Shown piece by piece: positions 44,581 to 53,293 of a stretch of DNA of 56,358 nucleotides. Positions within the stretch are counted from its first letter, which is position 1. The number at the start of each line of letters is the position of its first letter. The stretch is from Anoxybacteroides tepidamans (lineage in GTDB: Bacteria; Bacillota; Bacilli; Bacillales; Anoxybacillaceae): assembly GCF_014201465.1 (NCBI RefSeq), contig NZ_JACHEP010000020.1, positions 1-56,358 of the forward strand. The letters are read 5' to 3'. The position numbers were made by a program, and so were the translations under genes. The notes under the pieces were generated by a model. That model was not told where the DNA came from. It ran no database searches and saw only the letters and a list, made by a program, of their open reading frames with translations.

Positions 44581-45576
44581 TTGAAGCAAGTGAAAGCGTT
44601 TGGACCTGGGGATTTAAGAGTGGTCGAGGTCGAGCCTCCCGTTCTCGGTGAAGGGGAGGTTCTAGTAGATGTTCATGCATGTGGCATTTGTGGATCCGAT
44701 AAATGGTTTTGGTATGTAGATTCGCCTAATGATTATGTAGCGGGGCATGAAGTGGCCGGAGAAGTCGTTGATGTAGGTCCGGGTGTTAAAAATTTAAAAG
44801 TTGGTGATCGGGTCTCGGTTAATAATGTTAAGGGCTGCGGTCAATGCAGCGCTTGCCAGGAGGGGCAGTTTGTCCGTTGTTCGGGCTCTGTCACTCATAT
44901 GGGATTTGGTTTTTCTGAAAAGGTAGCGGTACCGGAGTGTAACTGCCTCAAGCTGGAGCCGGAAATAAGCTATGTGGCCGGGAGTCTCATTTTTGATAAT
45001 TGGGGTACTCCTTATTCTGCGATTAAACGAACCTCGATGAAAAAGGGGCATATCGTTGTGGTGACAGGCTGCGGACCGATTGGTCTAGCTGCTGTTGCTC
45101 TTGCCAAGCTTCGTGGAGCTCAAGTGATTGCGGTTGATCCTATAAAAGAGCGTTTGGAAGCCGCAAACCGACTTGGTGCTCAGCTAACAGTGTCGCCTGG
45201 AGCTGACGCGTTTGAGAAAATTAATACGTTTACAAATGATCAAGGTGTTGATATTGTTTTAGAATGTTCCGGAAAACCAGCCTCTTATGAACTTGCTTTA
45301 TCAGTGCTTAAGGTTGCTGGAACGCTTGTTTCGATCGGAGAAGGAGCAAAATTTAACTTTAACTCCAGTGACATCATTCATAAACATTTAACGATTATTG
45401 GCTCCCTTTATTCCACGATGAAGGATGGAGCGGAAATTCAAGAGCTGATGGTAAAAGGGGAAATTGATCCGCTTGCTTTTGTGACCCACACTTTTCGTTT
45501 AGAAGAAATTCCTTCTTCCTTTGAAAAGGTCATTTCCTGTAGCGATGGACTTTTAAAAGCCGTCGTTGTCCGATAA
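44581..45576 (+). CDS. Zinc-dependent medium-chain alcohol/polyol dehydrogenase
   Basis: A 331-residue medium-chain dehydrogenase. Catalytic zinc region ACGICGSDKWFW and GHEVAGEVVDVG, structural-zinc cysteines in GCGQCSACQEGQFVRC, and Rossmann motif VVTGCGPIGLAAVALAKL. TTG at 44581 with GGAGGTGAG ahead is the start, giving KQVKAFGPGDLRVVEVEPP. It is related to sorbitol, threonine and other sugar-alcohol dehydrogenases. Situated after the aldo/keto reductase and before the isomerase/epimerase, it may oxidise a sugar or sugar alcohol; the exact substrate is not readable. A terminator follows. Confidence 0.87.
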   Translation: MKQVKAFGPGDLRVVEVEPPVLGEGEVLVDVHACGICGSDKWFWYVDSPNDYVAGHEVAGEVVDVGPGVKNLKVGDRVSVNNVKGCGQCSACQEGQFVRCSGSVTHMGFGFSEKVAVPECNCLKLEPEISYVAGSLIFDNWGTPYSAIKRTSMKKGHIVVVTGCGPIGLAAVALAKLRGAQVIAVDPIKERLEAANRLGAQLTVSPGADAFEKINTFTNDQGVDIVLECSGKPASYELALSVLKVAGTLVSIGEGAKFNFNSSDIIHKHLTIIGSLYSTMKDGAEIQELMVKGEIDPLAFVTHTFRLEEIPSSFEKVISCSDGLLKAVVVR

Positions 45577-45598
45577 CTTTTCAATAACATTTCTCAGA

Positions 45599-45642
45599 CC
45601 ACCAGTAAGGATGCAGTTACTTCCTTACAGGTGGGATTTTTT
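45599..45642 (+). terminator. Hairpin after the zinc dehydrogenase
   Basis: CCACC-A-GTAAGGA pairs with TCCTTAC-A-GGTGG, followed by a run of T. It separates the dehydrogenase from the isomerase gene, perhaps incompletely. Confidence 0.8.
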
Positions 45643-45680
45643 AATATGAATAATAGTCATAGTAGAAAAGGGTGTGTGAC

Positions 45681-46514
45681 ATGAGATTGGGAGGTCCCGT
45701 TTTTATGGATGGTTATGATCCAGAAAAATGGATTTACTATTTGTTAAAAGAAAACTATCGTTCAGCCGTTTTTCCGCTTAGTTATGATGCGGATGAAGGA
45801 CTGATCAAAGACTATGTGAAGGCTGCAAATGAGAACGATATTCTGATTGCTGAGGTAGGGGCATGGAGTAATCCGATAAGTAAAGACTTGCAGGTTCGAA
45901 AAGCCGCGATCGAGCATTGCAAAAAACAGCTTGAGTTGGCAGAAATGGTAGGAGCGAGATGCTGTGTTAACATTGCAGGCTCGAGAGGGGAGCAATGGGA
46001 CGGCCCCGCTGCTGAAAATTTTACGAGTGAAACGTTTGAGTTAATTGTCGATTCTATACGAGAGATTATTGATACAGTGAAGCCTAAGCGAACCTTTTAT
46101 ACGCTTGAAACGATGCCTTGGATTTTTCCTGATTGTGCGGAATCCTATCTTGAGTTGATTAAGGCGGTCGATCGGAAGGAGTTTGCGGTTCATTTTGACC
46201 CTGTTAATATGATTACTAGTCCTAGAGTTTATTACCGAAACGGAGAAATGATAAAGGAATTTATCGCTAAATTAGGCCCATTTATCAAAAGCTGTCATGC
46301 TAAAGATATAATCATGTCTGCGAATTTTATGGTTCATCTAGACGAAACAAGCCCAGGAGCTGGAATATTAGATTATAAAGTACTGCTCTATGAGTTAAAT
46401 AAATTGGATCGAGATATGCCAATTATTCTAGAGCATTTGTCCAACGAAAAAGAGTATCGAAATGCTGCTGCTTATATAAGAAATGTGGCGAAAGAATTGA
46501 ACATTCCGATCTAA
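45681..46514 (+). CDS. Sugar phosphate isomerase/epimerase family TIM-barrel protein
   Basis: A 277-residue protein of the xylose-isomerase-like TIM-barrel (AP endonuclease 2) superfamily. Segments such as ILIAEVGAWSNP, ARCCVNIAGSRGEQWDGPA, TFYTLETMPWIFPD, FAVHFDPVNMI, KSCHAKDIIM and MPIILEHL place the metal ligands Glu, Asp, His and Glu. Members are sugar epimerases, isomerases or keto-sugar dehydratases. ATG at 45681 is chosen over an in-frame GTG at 45672. With the reductases and dehydrogenase it suggests an oxidoreductive sugar branch; the reaction is not identified. Confidence 0.8.
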   Translation: MRLGGPVFMDGYDPEKWIYYLLKENYRSAVFPLSYDADEGLIKDYVKAANENDILIAEVGAWSNPISKDLQVRKAAIEHCKKQLELAEMVGARCCVNIAGSRGEQWDGPAAENFTSETFELIVDSIREIIDTVKPKRTFYTLETMPWIFPDCAESYLELIKAVDRKEFAVHFDPVNMITSPRVYYRNGEMIKEFIAKLGPFIKSCHAKDIIMSANFMVHLDETSPGAGILDYKVLLYELNKLDRDMPIILEHLSNEKEYRNAAAYIRNVAKELNIPI

Positions 46515-46553
46515 TCTTGACAGGTTTTATTTTGAAAAGTGTCAAATAATATG

Positions 46554-46603
46554 GAAGCTGATCTTAAAAGATGTCAATAAATCTTTTGAGGCAGCTTTTT
46601 TGT
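46554..46603 (+). terminator. Intrinsic terminator after the isomerase/epimerase
   Basis: AAGCTG..ATCTTAAAAGAT pairs with ATCTTTT..CAGCTT with short bulges, then TTTTTTG. It ends the long GH2-LacI-...-isomerase gene run. Confidence 0.75.
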
Positions 46604-46699
46604 TTGTATGATTCATTGTCAAAAATTTTGTGAAAAATTAGGATAGTATTTTAAATTTTCGGTATTATCGTAATTATCAATTATTTATACAATAAAAAA

Positions 46700-46713
46700 T
46701 GTAAGCGCTTAAA
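46700..46713 (+). promoter_or_regulatory. cre-like CcpA site before the second importer operon
   Basis: TGTAAGCGCTTAAA matches the catabolite-response consensus TGWNANCGNTNWCA at 13 of 14 positions, with the palindromic AAGCGCTT core. It sits 22 bases before the binding-protein start and just after a TACAAT-like -10 box (46688-46693), so CcpA could block initiation. The -35 box is unclear. Confidence 0.65.
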
Positions 46714-46734
46714 AATATTAGAGGGGGTTGCGCC

Positions 46735-48036
46735 ATGAAAAAATTTAGGATTTTAAGTTTTTTACTGGTTGTGATGTTATTATCGTTGACCGCATGTTCT
46801 GGCAGCAGTGAACAGTCCTCTGGAAAATCTTCAGATGATAGTGAAGGAAAAATTGAATTGACTTTTTGGAACATATGGACAGATCCTTCACCACAAAATA
46901 AGGCAAGTTTAAAACAAGTTGAAAAATTTATGAAAGAACATCCGAATATCGTGATTAAACAACAAAATATTCCGCATGACCAGTATAAAGTTAAGTTGAA
47001 AACACAAGCAGCTGGAAAACAGCTTCCTGATTTAATTCAAGTATGGCCGGGAGCAGAGCTAAAGCCATTAGTGGACGGCGGTTTAGTGCAACCGTTGGAT
47101 GACATTGTAAGCAATTGGGATAGTTTAATCACCAACAAGGATTATTTAAAAGACTATCAAATTAGTGGAAAGCAATATGCCATTCCGGCGAACGTAACTC
47201 CAACAAGTGTAGTGTATTATGATAAAGATATGCTTGCGAAAGTGGGATATAACGAATTCCCTAAAACATATGAAGAGTTCAAAACACTTATTAAAAAATT
47301 AAAAGATAGTGGTACAATTCCGATTGCTCTAGGAAACAAAGCGCAATGGGTTCTTCAATCTAGTTATATTAGTACAATTGGAGATCGTTTGACAGGTAGT
47401 GATTTCTTAAAATCCGTATTAGAAACGGGAAAGAAAAAATTCACCGATGAGAAATTTATTAAAGCGGTGGGCATTATTAAAGAATTAGCAGATATGGGAG
47501 CGTTTAATGACGACTTCAACTCCATCGATAACAATCAGCACAGAGATTTATTCATCTCAGGTGATGCGGCGATGATGATTGACGGTGCATGGTCTTTAGG
47601 TCCAGTATTAGAAGCTGCGCCTAATAAACATATTGGACTTGCACTCTTCCCGCAAGTAGACGGCGGACTTGGTGATCCTACTGCAGTCTCAGCGGTAACA
47701 GGTACTGGAATTGCGATCAACAGTGAACTTAAAGGGGAGAAACTAAAAGCAGCACAAGAGTTTTTAAAAGCATTTTATGGTGAAGATTATTATAAAAATT
47801 TAATGAAAGCTGATATTTTAGTGCCTGCCAATATCGAGCCGCCTGCTGACATTAGCCCGCAGTTAAAAGAAATGGCCGAATTAACAAGTAAGAAGATTGC
47901 ACCTGTTTATGATGCGACTCTTCCTACTGAAGTGACGGATATTATTAATGCCGGCTTGCAAGAAGTCACATTAGGAACGATGACACCTGAACAATTGGCT
48001 AAAAAGCTTCAAGAAGCGGTGGATAAGCAAAAGTAA
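46735..48036 (+). CDS. Sugar ABC importer binding lipoprotein (system 2)
   Basis: A 433-residue family-1 binding lipoprotein with signal and lipobox LTAC, Ser-rich linker, then IELTFWNIWTDPSPQNKASL and YAIPANVTPTSVVYYDKDML. It is clearly different from the system-1 protein, so a different oligosaccharide length or decoration is likely. It is followed by a strong hairpin, two permeases and a YesM/YesN pair. That arrangement is common where the two-component system senses the sugar and activates the importer. GAGGGGG precedes the ATG. Confidence 0.88.
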   Translation: MKKFRILSFLLVVMLLSLTACSGSSEQSSGKSSDDSEGKIELTFWNIWTDPSPQNKASLKQVEKFMKEHPNIVIKQQNIPHDQYKVKLKTQAAGKQLPDLIQVWPGAELKPLVDGGLVQPLDDIVSNWDSLITNKDYLKDYQISGKQYAIPANVTPTSVVYYDKDMLAKVGYNEFPKTYEEFKTLIKKLKDSGTIPIALGNKAQWVLQSSYISTIGDRLTGSDFLKSVLETGKKKFTDEKFIKAVGIIKELADMGAFNDDFNSIDNNQHRDLFISGDAAMMIDGAWSLGPVLEAAPNKHIGLALFPQVDGGLGDPTAVSAVTGTGIAINSELKGEKLKAAQEFLKAFYGEDYYKNLMKADILVPANIEPPADISPQLKEMAELTSKKIAPVYDATLPTEVTDIINAGLQEVTLGTMTPEQLAKKLQEAVDKQK

Positions 48037-48047
48037 AATAGCCGGAT

Positions 48048-48087
48048 GGAAATCAAGACAGCAATTGTTCTTGATTTCCTCTTTTTT
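48048..48087 (+). terminator. Intra-operon hairpin between second binding protein and permeases
   Basis: GGAAATCAAGA (48048-48058) pairs perfectly with TCTTGATTTCC (48069-48079), followed by TCTTTTTTC. As in system 1, it lies between lipoprotein and permease genes and probably limits permease expression. Confidence 0.8.
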
Positions 48088-48101
48088 CAAGGAGGGAGCC
48101 T

Positions 48102-48977
48102 ATGCATCTTTTAAGTCAGAAAAAATGGCCGATACTCATTGGTCTCGCACCTGCAATTATCGTTTATTTTTTATTTGCTATTATTCCCATTGTCATCTCT
48201 TTTTACTATTCTTTAATGGATTGGGACGGCTTTACCAAAATGACGTTTGTCGGGTTAGCCAATTTCAAGGAAGTCTTTAACGATCCGATTTTTTGGCAAT
48301 CTTTAAAAAATAACCTTTATGTCCTAGCTGCCTCTGTTTTTGGTCAAGTTCCGATCGCGTTGTTTTTTGCCCTGCTGTTAAACCGAAAATTAAAAGGCGG
48401 GAAGTTTTTTAGAACGGTCGGTTTTATGCCTGTGGTGATTTCAACCGTTGTCATTTCTTTAGTTTGGGGAATGATGTATAACGCAAGAATAGGGCTATTT
48501 AATCAATTTCTCAAGATCATTGGGCTTGAGCAATGGGCACAAAACTGGCTTGGGGATCCAAAATGGGCCATGGTTTCTGTATCTATCACAATTATTTGGC
48601 AGTTTGTAGGGCTGTATTTAATTATTTTTCTCGCCGCACTTCAGAATATTCCGCAAGAAATTTATGATGCCTCTGAAATTGATGGCGCTTCGGGGTTAAA
48701 ACAAACCATCTACATTGTTTTGCCGATGATATGGGATACGATTATCGTTGCGGTTATTTTATGTATCAGTGGAAGTTTGCGTACGTTTGATTTAATTTAT
48801 GTAATGACATCAGGTGGGCCAGGACATGCTACGGAAGTAATGGCCATGTACATGTTTGACAAAACCTTTTCATCCACACGCTACGGATATGGCAGTGCGA
48901 TTTCTTTATGTATCTTTTTCTTTAGTTTGGCATTGATTTATATTTCAAATCTCATTTTAAGAAGAAAAACTGTTTAA
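48102..48977 (+). CDS. Sugar ABC importer permease (MalF/UgpA type, system 2)
   Basis: A 291-residue permease with six helices, opening MHLLSQKKWPILIGLAPAII. EAA loop: YDASEIDGASGLKQTIYIVLP. Then ILCISGSLRTFDLIYVMTSG GPGHAT region, typical for the family. AAGGAGGGAGCC is the ribosome site. It pairs with the permease 16 bases downstream. No ATPase in the operon. Confidence 0.88.
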   Translation: MHLLSQKKWPILIGLAPAIIVYFLFAIIPIVISFYYSLMDWDGFTKMTFVGLANFKEVFNDPIFWQSLKNNLYVLAASVFGQVPIALFFALLLNRKLKGGKFFRTVGFMPVVISTVVISLVWGMMYNARIGLFNQFLKIIGLEQWAQNWLGDPKWAMVSVSITIIWQFVGLYLIIFLAALQNIPQEIYDASEIDGASGLKQTIYIVLPMIWDTIIVAVILCISGSLRTFDLIYVMTSGGPGHATEVMAMYMFDKTFSSTRYGYGSAISLCIFFFSLALIYISNLILRRKTV

Positions 48978-48993
48978 GAAAGGGGGAGTTTCG

Positions 48994-49878
48994 ATGGCTC
49001 AACCGGCTTATCAACGAAACACAAATGTTTCCGTCCAAGAAGGAATAGAAAAAAAACAGAAAAATGTAAAAAAAACATTTATTTATTTCATTTTAATGAT
49101 TTATGCACTGGTGAATACTTATCCAATTATTTGGATGGTGATCAATTCGTTTAAAAACAATATTGAATTTTCCAAAAAACCGTTTTCTTTACCTGAAGTA
49201 TGGCAGTTTGAAAATTATAAAACAGCTTGGAAAACAGCACACTTGGATACCTATTTATTAAATAGCATCATTGTATCCGTTAGCGCGGTAATCCTTACGG
49301 TATTTTTGGGGGCATTAGCGTCTTACTTTTTAGCAAGGTTCTCATTTAAATGGGGAAAATACATTTATACTTTTTTTACCTTTGGTATGCTGATCCCAGT
49401 TCATGCGACGTTAGTCCCATTGTTTTTACTGATGAAAAATCTTGGGCTGTTAAATACGCATGTTGGACTGATATTGCCTTATATCGCCTTTAATCTGCCG
49501 ATTACGATTTTTATATTAGTAAGTTTTATGAAATCTTTCCCTTTGGATATTGAGGAATCGGCGATTATGGACGGATGCGGGGTTTTTCGGATATTCTGGC
49601 ATATCATTCTTCCGATGACAAGACCAGCTTTAGCCACAGTTGTTATTTTAAATTTTATCAACAATTGGAATGAATTTTCATTCGCATTAGTGTTGGTCAA
49701 TGACGAATCACTGAAAACGCTTCCTCTTGGATTAGCGAATTTTGCCGGACAGTTTACGACAAATTACGGGGCACAAATGGCGGGATTAACGCTAGCAATT
49801 ATTCCGACGATTATTATTTACGTGTTGTTAGAAGAACATCTCGTGAAAGGGATGACAGCCGGAGCTGTAAAAGGGTAA
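48994..49878 (+). CDS. Sugar ABC importer permease (MalG/UgpE type, system 2)
   Basis: A 294-residue permease, with an N-terminal hydrophilic tail of about 28 residues before the first helix (FIYFILMIYALVNTYPIIWM). EAA loop EESAIMDGCGVFRIFWHIIL. The C-terminal VKGMTAGAVKG is the usual family end. AAAGGGGGAG precedes the ATG. It precedes the YesM kinase gene by 38 bases on the same strand. Confidence 0.88.
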   Translation: MAQPAYQRNTNVSVQEGIEKKQKNVKKTFIYFILMIYALVNTYPIIWMVINSFKNNIEFSKKPFSLPEVWQFENYKTAWKTAHLDTYLLNSIIVSVSAVILTVFLGALASYFLARFSFKWGKYIYTFFTFGMLIPVHATLVPLFLLMKNLGLLNTHVGLILPYIAFNLPITIFILVSFMKSFPLDIEESAIMDGCGVFRIFWHIILPMTRPALATVVILNFINNWNEFSFALVLVNDESLKTLPLGLANFAGQFTTNYGAQMAGLTLAIIPTIIIYVLLEEHLVKGMTAGAVKG

Positions 49879-49916
49879 ACTAAAAGATAAAAGTACCCAT
49901 CCAGAGGTAAATCGAA

Positions 49917-51701
49917 ATGAAGCGGTTCTTTTTCTTTTCTGATTGGAAGCTTCAATGGAAATTTTTATTTATTTTTTTAGTTTTTATTTTCATTCCGATG
50001 CTTGCCTTCAGCATTTTCATTTATTCTCAAGCGAATAAGGCTGTCCAATTGCAAGCAATTAACAATACGAAAGGGCACCTTGAAAAAATTAACGAAAATC
50101 TATCAGCTGTCTTGAAAGATATTGAAAATATTTCTTCCTATATGATTTACAGTGAAGATATCCGAGCTTATTTAAAAACCCCAAAAAATCTATCGAATTG
50201 GAATCGTTTAACCGATTTGGAAGATCGGATTAATGGTTTTGCGATATTTCATCTGACGTCAAAGTTTTACTTGCATTCCATTTCATTAATGAGCAACTAT
50301 TATAACCAGATTCATATCGGTATTTATTATGATGCGAACGAACAAAATGAAAAGCTTTCGATGGAAAAAGCAAAAGAGCGAATGGGAAAAGTGTATTGGA
50401 GCGATGTATATACCGTGAAAGACCAATGGAAGAGAGAAAATAAGGTGATGAGTTTATTTCGGGTAATTAATGATATCAATAATGTCTCTCTGCCATTAGG
50501 CATGGTCGTCATTCGCGTGGATTTAAAAAAGATATATGATTATATCGAAACGGATTTTAGAGATTTAGAAAAAATGTTTGTAATTAGTCGGAACGGAACA
50601 GTGGTCATGCACGCTAATTCGACGTATATTGGGCGCGTTTTTCCAGATCAAAAAATTTTACAGGAAATCCGCAAACATGATCATGAGCCAATCACATTAA
50701 GTTATCAAAAACAACATACAACGTACCATGTCGTCACACAACCGGTGGATGGAACCGATCTTGTGATTATTGGATTTGTGAATGAGGCAAGCATTGCTGA
50801 AGGAATAACAGGGATGCAAAAATCTATCCGATTTATGATGATCGTGTTGACTTTATTAGGATTCATGGCCATGTTAGGCTTCTATCATTTTAATATTAAA
50901 AGAATTCAAGATTTAATTAAGCAAACACATCAAGTCGAAAAAGGAGATTTAACAGCAAGTGTCACAGTAAAACACAAGGATGAAATCGGGCTTTTGGGAA
51001 TTCGTTTTAATAAGATGGTGACTAGGCTTAGAAATTTAATTGAAAATGAATACCAAATGGAAATCAAAAACAGGGAGTCTGAATTAAAATTACTCCAAAG
51101 CCAAATTAATCCCCATTTTCTCTATAATACGCTCGATATGATTAGATGGACAGCCCGGTTGGAGCAGGCCATGGAAACAAGTAAACTCATTGAACAGCTT
51201 TCCAAAATGTTTCGAATCAGTTTAAATAGAGGGAAAATTTTAATAACTATTCAAGATGAGTTATCATATAGCCAAAGTTACCTAGAGCTGCAAAAAAGAA
51301 GGTTAGGAAATACACTGGAATTTTACATCTTTTGCGATCATGAAGCTTTACAGGCGATTGTTTTAAAACAAATGATTCAACCGTTAATTGAAAACAGCAT
51401 CAACCATGGGTTTGAGAATATGCGTGCACTAAAGAAAATCTATATTCGTTGTTTTAAAGAAAATTCCTATTTGATTATAGACGTCATGGATAATGGGAAA
51501 GGATTTTCCAATGAACAATTTGAAATGGTCACTAAAAAAGGATATGCATTAAAAAATATCCATGATCGCTTGAAGATTGCTTTTGGCAACGAAGCACAGA
51601 TAGAGATCAAACAGAAAGCAGATCCTGGCGCATGGGTTAGAATTACTCTTCCGTTCAAAGAAAAGGAAGATGATGTTGAGGTTATTCATAAGTGTAGGTG
51701 A
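49917..51701 (+). CDS. YesM-type sensor histidine kinase
   Basis: A 594-residue membrane kinase: first helix at about residues 15-37 (FLFIFLVFIFIPMLAFSIFI), a Cache-like extracellular sensor to about 300, second helix FMMIVLTLLGFMAMLGFYHF, HAMP (IKQTHQVEKGDLTASVTVKH), the His_kinase domain with the phospho-accepting His in QINPHFLYNTLDMIRW (about residue 400), and the ATPase part with PLIENSINHGFEN and DNGKGFS. With its YesN partner it probably senses an extracellular oligosaccharide or a loaded binding protein and controls the adjacent importer. The stop overlaps the response-regulator frame. Confidence 0.92.
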   Translation: MKRFFFFSDWKLQWKFLFIFLVFIFIPMLAFSIFIYSQANKAVQLQAINNTKGHLEKINENLSAVLKDIENISSYMIYSEDIRAYLKTPKNLSNWNRLTDLEDRINGFAIFHLTSKFYLHSISLMSNYYNQIHIGIYYDANEQNEKLSMEKAKERMGKVYWSDVYTVKDQWKRENKVMSLFRVINDINNVSLPLGMVVIRVDLKKIYDYIETDFRDLEKMFVISRNGTVVMHANSTYIGRVFPDQKILQEIRKHDHEPITLSYQKQHTTYHVVTQPVDGTDLVIIGFVNEASIAEGITGMQKSIRFMMIVLTLLGFMAMLGFYHFNIKRIQDLIKQTHQVEKGDLTASVTVKHKDEIGLLGIRFNKMVTRLRNLIENEYQMEIKNRESELKLLQSQINPHFLYNTLDMIRWTARLEQAMETSKLIEQLSKMFRISLNRGKILITIQDELSYSQSYLELQKRRLGNTLEFYIFCDHEALQAIVLKQMIQPLIENSINHGFENMRALKKIYIRCFKENSYLIIDVMDNGKGFSNEQFEMVTKKGYALKNIHDRLKIAFGNEAQIEIKQKADPGAWVRITLPFKEKEDDVEVIHKCR

Positions 51702-51709
51702 GTGAAATT

Positions 51710-53224
51710 TTGGAATTTAATGTGCTAATCGTCGACGATGAACCGATCATTTGTCATGGATTGCGGCATACCGTTCCTTGGGAGGAACTTGGCATCAATG
51801 TGGTTGGCGAGGCCTATGACGGTGAAGAAGCGCTCAGCCTTCTCGATCAATTGGAAGTGGATTTAATTTTATCTGACGTGAAGATGCCCATTATGGATGG
51901 ATTGGAATTAGCGGAACATATTTTTACGCATTATCCTTACATTCGGATGATTATGATTAGCGGTTATGACGAATTTGAATATGCCAAACGCGCGATAAGA
52001 CTCGGGGTAAAAGATTATTTGCTAAAACCTGTTGATATTGATGAATTAATAGAGATTGTCTCAAACATCAAAGAAGAAGTAATGAGGGATCGAGAGAAAG
52101 AATGGCGAATGAGAGCTAATCAGCTATTATCTTCCATTGTCATGGGCCAGGAAATCAGCTTGAATGAAGATTCCCTGAAATCGATCATTGGGAAATATCA
52201 GTTGATCGGGAGCGCGATTGAAAATTATTCAAAGACTGTCCATCCTTTAACGAATGAAAAAGAGCAGAAAGTCAAAAAACAGTGGATGAATCTAATTGAG
52301 TTTGAGTTAACTCAAAAGAAATGCTTTTGCACATCCTTGTTTGTGGGAAAAAATCTGCTCGTGACAATGTGTAAAATGAACGATCATTTTACGGACATCA
52401 AAGAAATGTTAAAAAAGGTTGAAAAAAAATTAAGTTATCCGATGTTCTTTTGTGTCTCTGATTCTTTTTCAGATACTGTTGAATTAAAAAAACAATATGA
52501 TAAGCTGCTTGATGGGATGAAGACGTTGCCGTTTCAAAACGAAAAAATAATTTCTCTTAAAAATATTCAAATCAATCTACGTTCTCCCGCATTACCGGCG
52601 GAATTTGTGCAAAAGATAAAACAATGCAATTATGGTGAAATTAACGAAGTCGAAATAGTTGTTGAGGAGATGTTTGAATACTTCAAAAATGAGCATTATT
52701 TTTTGGAAGATGTCGTTTCCGTTTTAAAAAAATTAGAAATGAATCTATTTGAATGGTTTCGCCATAAGCCAAAGTTAAGATTGTTTGGTGAAATTGATGT
52801 GACCATTTATAATTCTTACGCCCAAATAAAAGAATTGTTTTTAGATGATCTGAAAGATTGTTTTTCTTATCAAGTGTTCGCTACCCAATTTGAACAGCGG
52901 CGACTCATTGAGAAAGCGATTTCTTATATTCATGAAAACTATCAAAAAGACATAAAGGCTATGGATGTAGCAGCATATATCAATGTTTCTCCCAACTATT
53001 TCAGTCAATTAATTAAACAAGCAACAGGGATGCATTTTAATGATTTTTTACACGAAGTACGGATTCAGCAAGCAAAGAAATTGTTAACTGAAACGAATTA
53101 CCGCATCTTTGAAATTGGAGAATTAGTCGGCTATAAAGACTACAAATATTTCGTTCATATTTTTAAAAAATTGACTTCCATTCCTCCGTCAAAATATCGA
53201 ACCATTGTGTCCCACGCAAAGTAG
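51710..53224 (+). CDS. YesN-type AraC-family response regulator
   Basis: A roughly 504-residue regulator: receiver domain at 1-120 with VDDEP, the phospho-accepting Asp in DLILSDVKMPIMDG and the conserved Lys in DYLLKPVD; a poorly conserved middle region; and an AraC-type double HTH at the C terminus (AISYIHENYQKDIKAMDVAA, NYFSQLIKQATGMHFNDFLH, GYKDYKYFVHIFKK). TTG at 51710 has AGGTGA eight bases ahead; GTG at 51698 overlaps the kinase stop and is the alternative. AraC-type regulators bind direct repeats, and the 34-bp triple repeat at 31481 is a candidate site. Confidence 0.9.
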   Translation: MEFNVLIVDDEPIICHGLRHTVPWEELGINVVGEAYDGEEALSLLDQLEVDLILSDVKMPIMDGLELAEHIFTHYPYIRMIMISGYDEFEYAKRAIRLGVKDYLLKPVDIDELIEIVSNIKEEVMRDREKEWRMRANQLLSSIVMGQEISLNEDSLKSIIGKYQLIGSAIENYSKTVHPLTNEKEQKVKKQWMNLIEFELTQKKCFCTSLFVGKNLLVTMCKMNDHFTDIKEMLKKVEKKLSYPMFFCVSDSFSDTVELKKQYDKLLDGMKTLPFQNEKIISLKNIQINLRSPALPAEFVQKIKQCNYGEINEVEIVVEEMFEYFKNEHYFLEDVVSVLKKLEMNLFEWFRHKPKLRLFGEIDVTIYNSYAQIKELFLDDLKDCFSYQVFATQFEQRRLIEKAISYIHENYQKDIKAMDVAAYINVSPNYFSQLIKQATGMHFNDFLHEVRIQQAKKLLTETNYRIFEIGELVGYKDYKYFVHIFKKLTSIPPSKYRTIVSHAK

Positions 53225-53293
53225 ACAAACGAGGGATTGGATTTCACATATTACATGTTTTCAACTTGTAAAAAGTTAAAGGGGAAATGTGTC

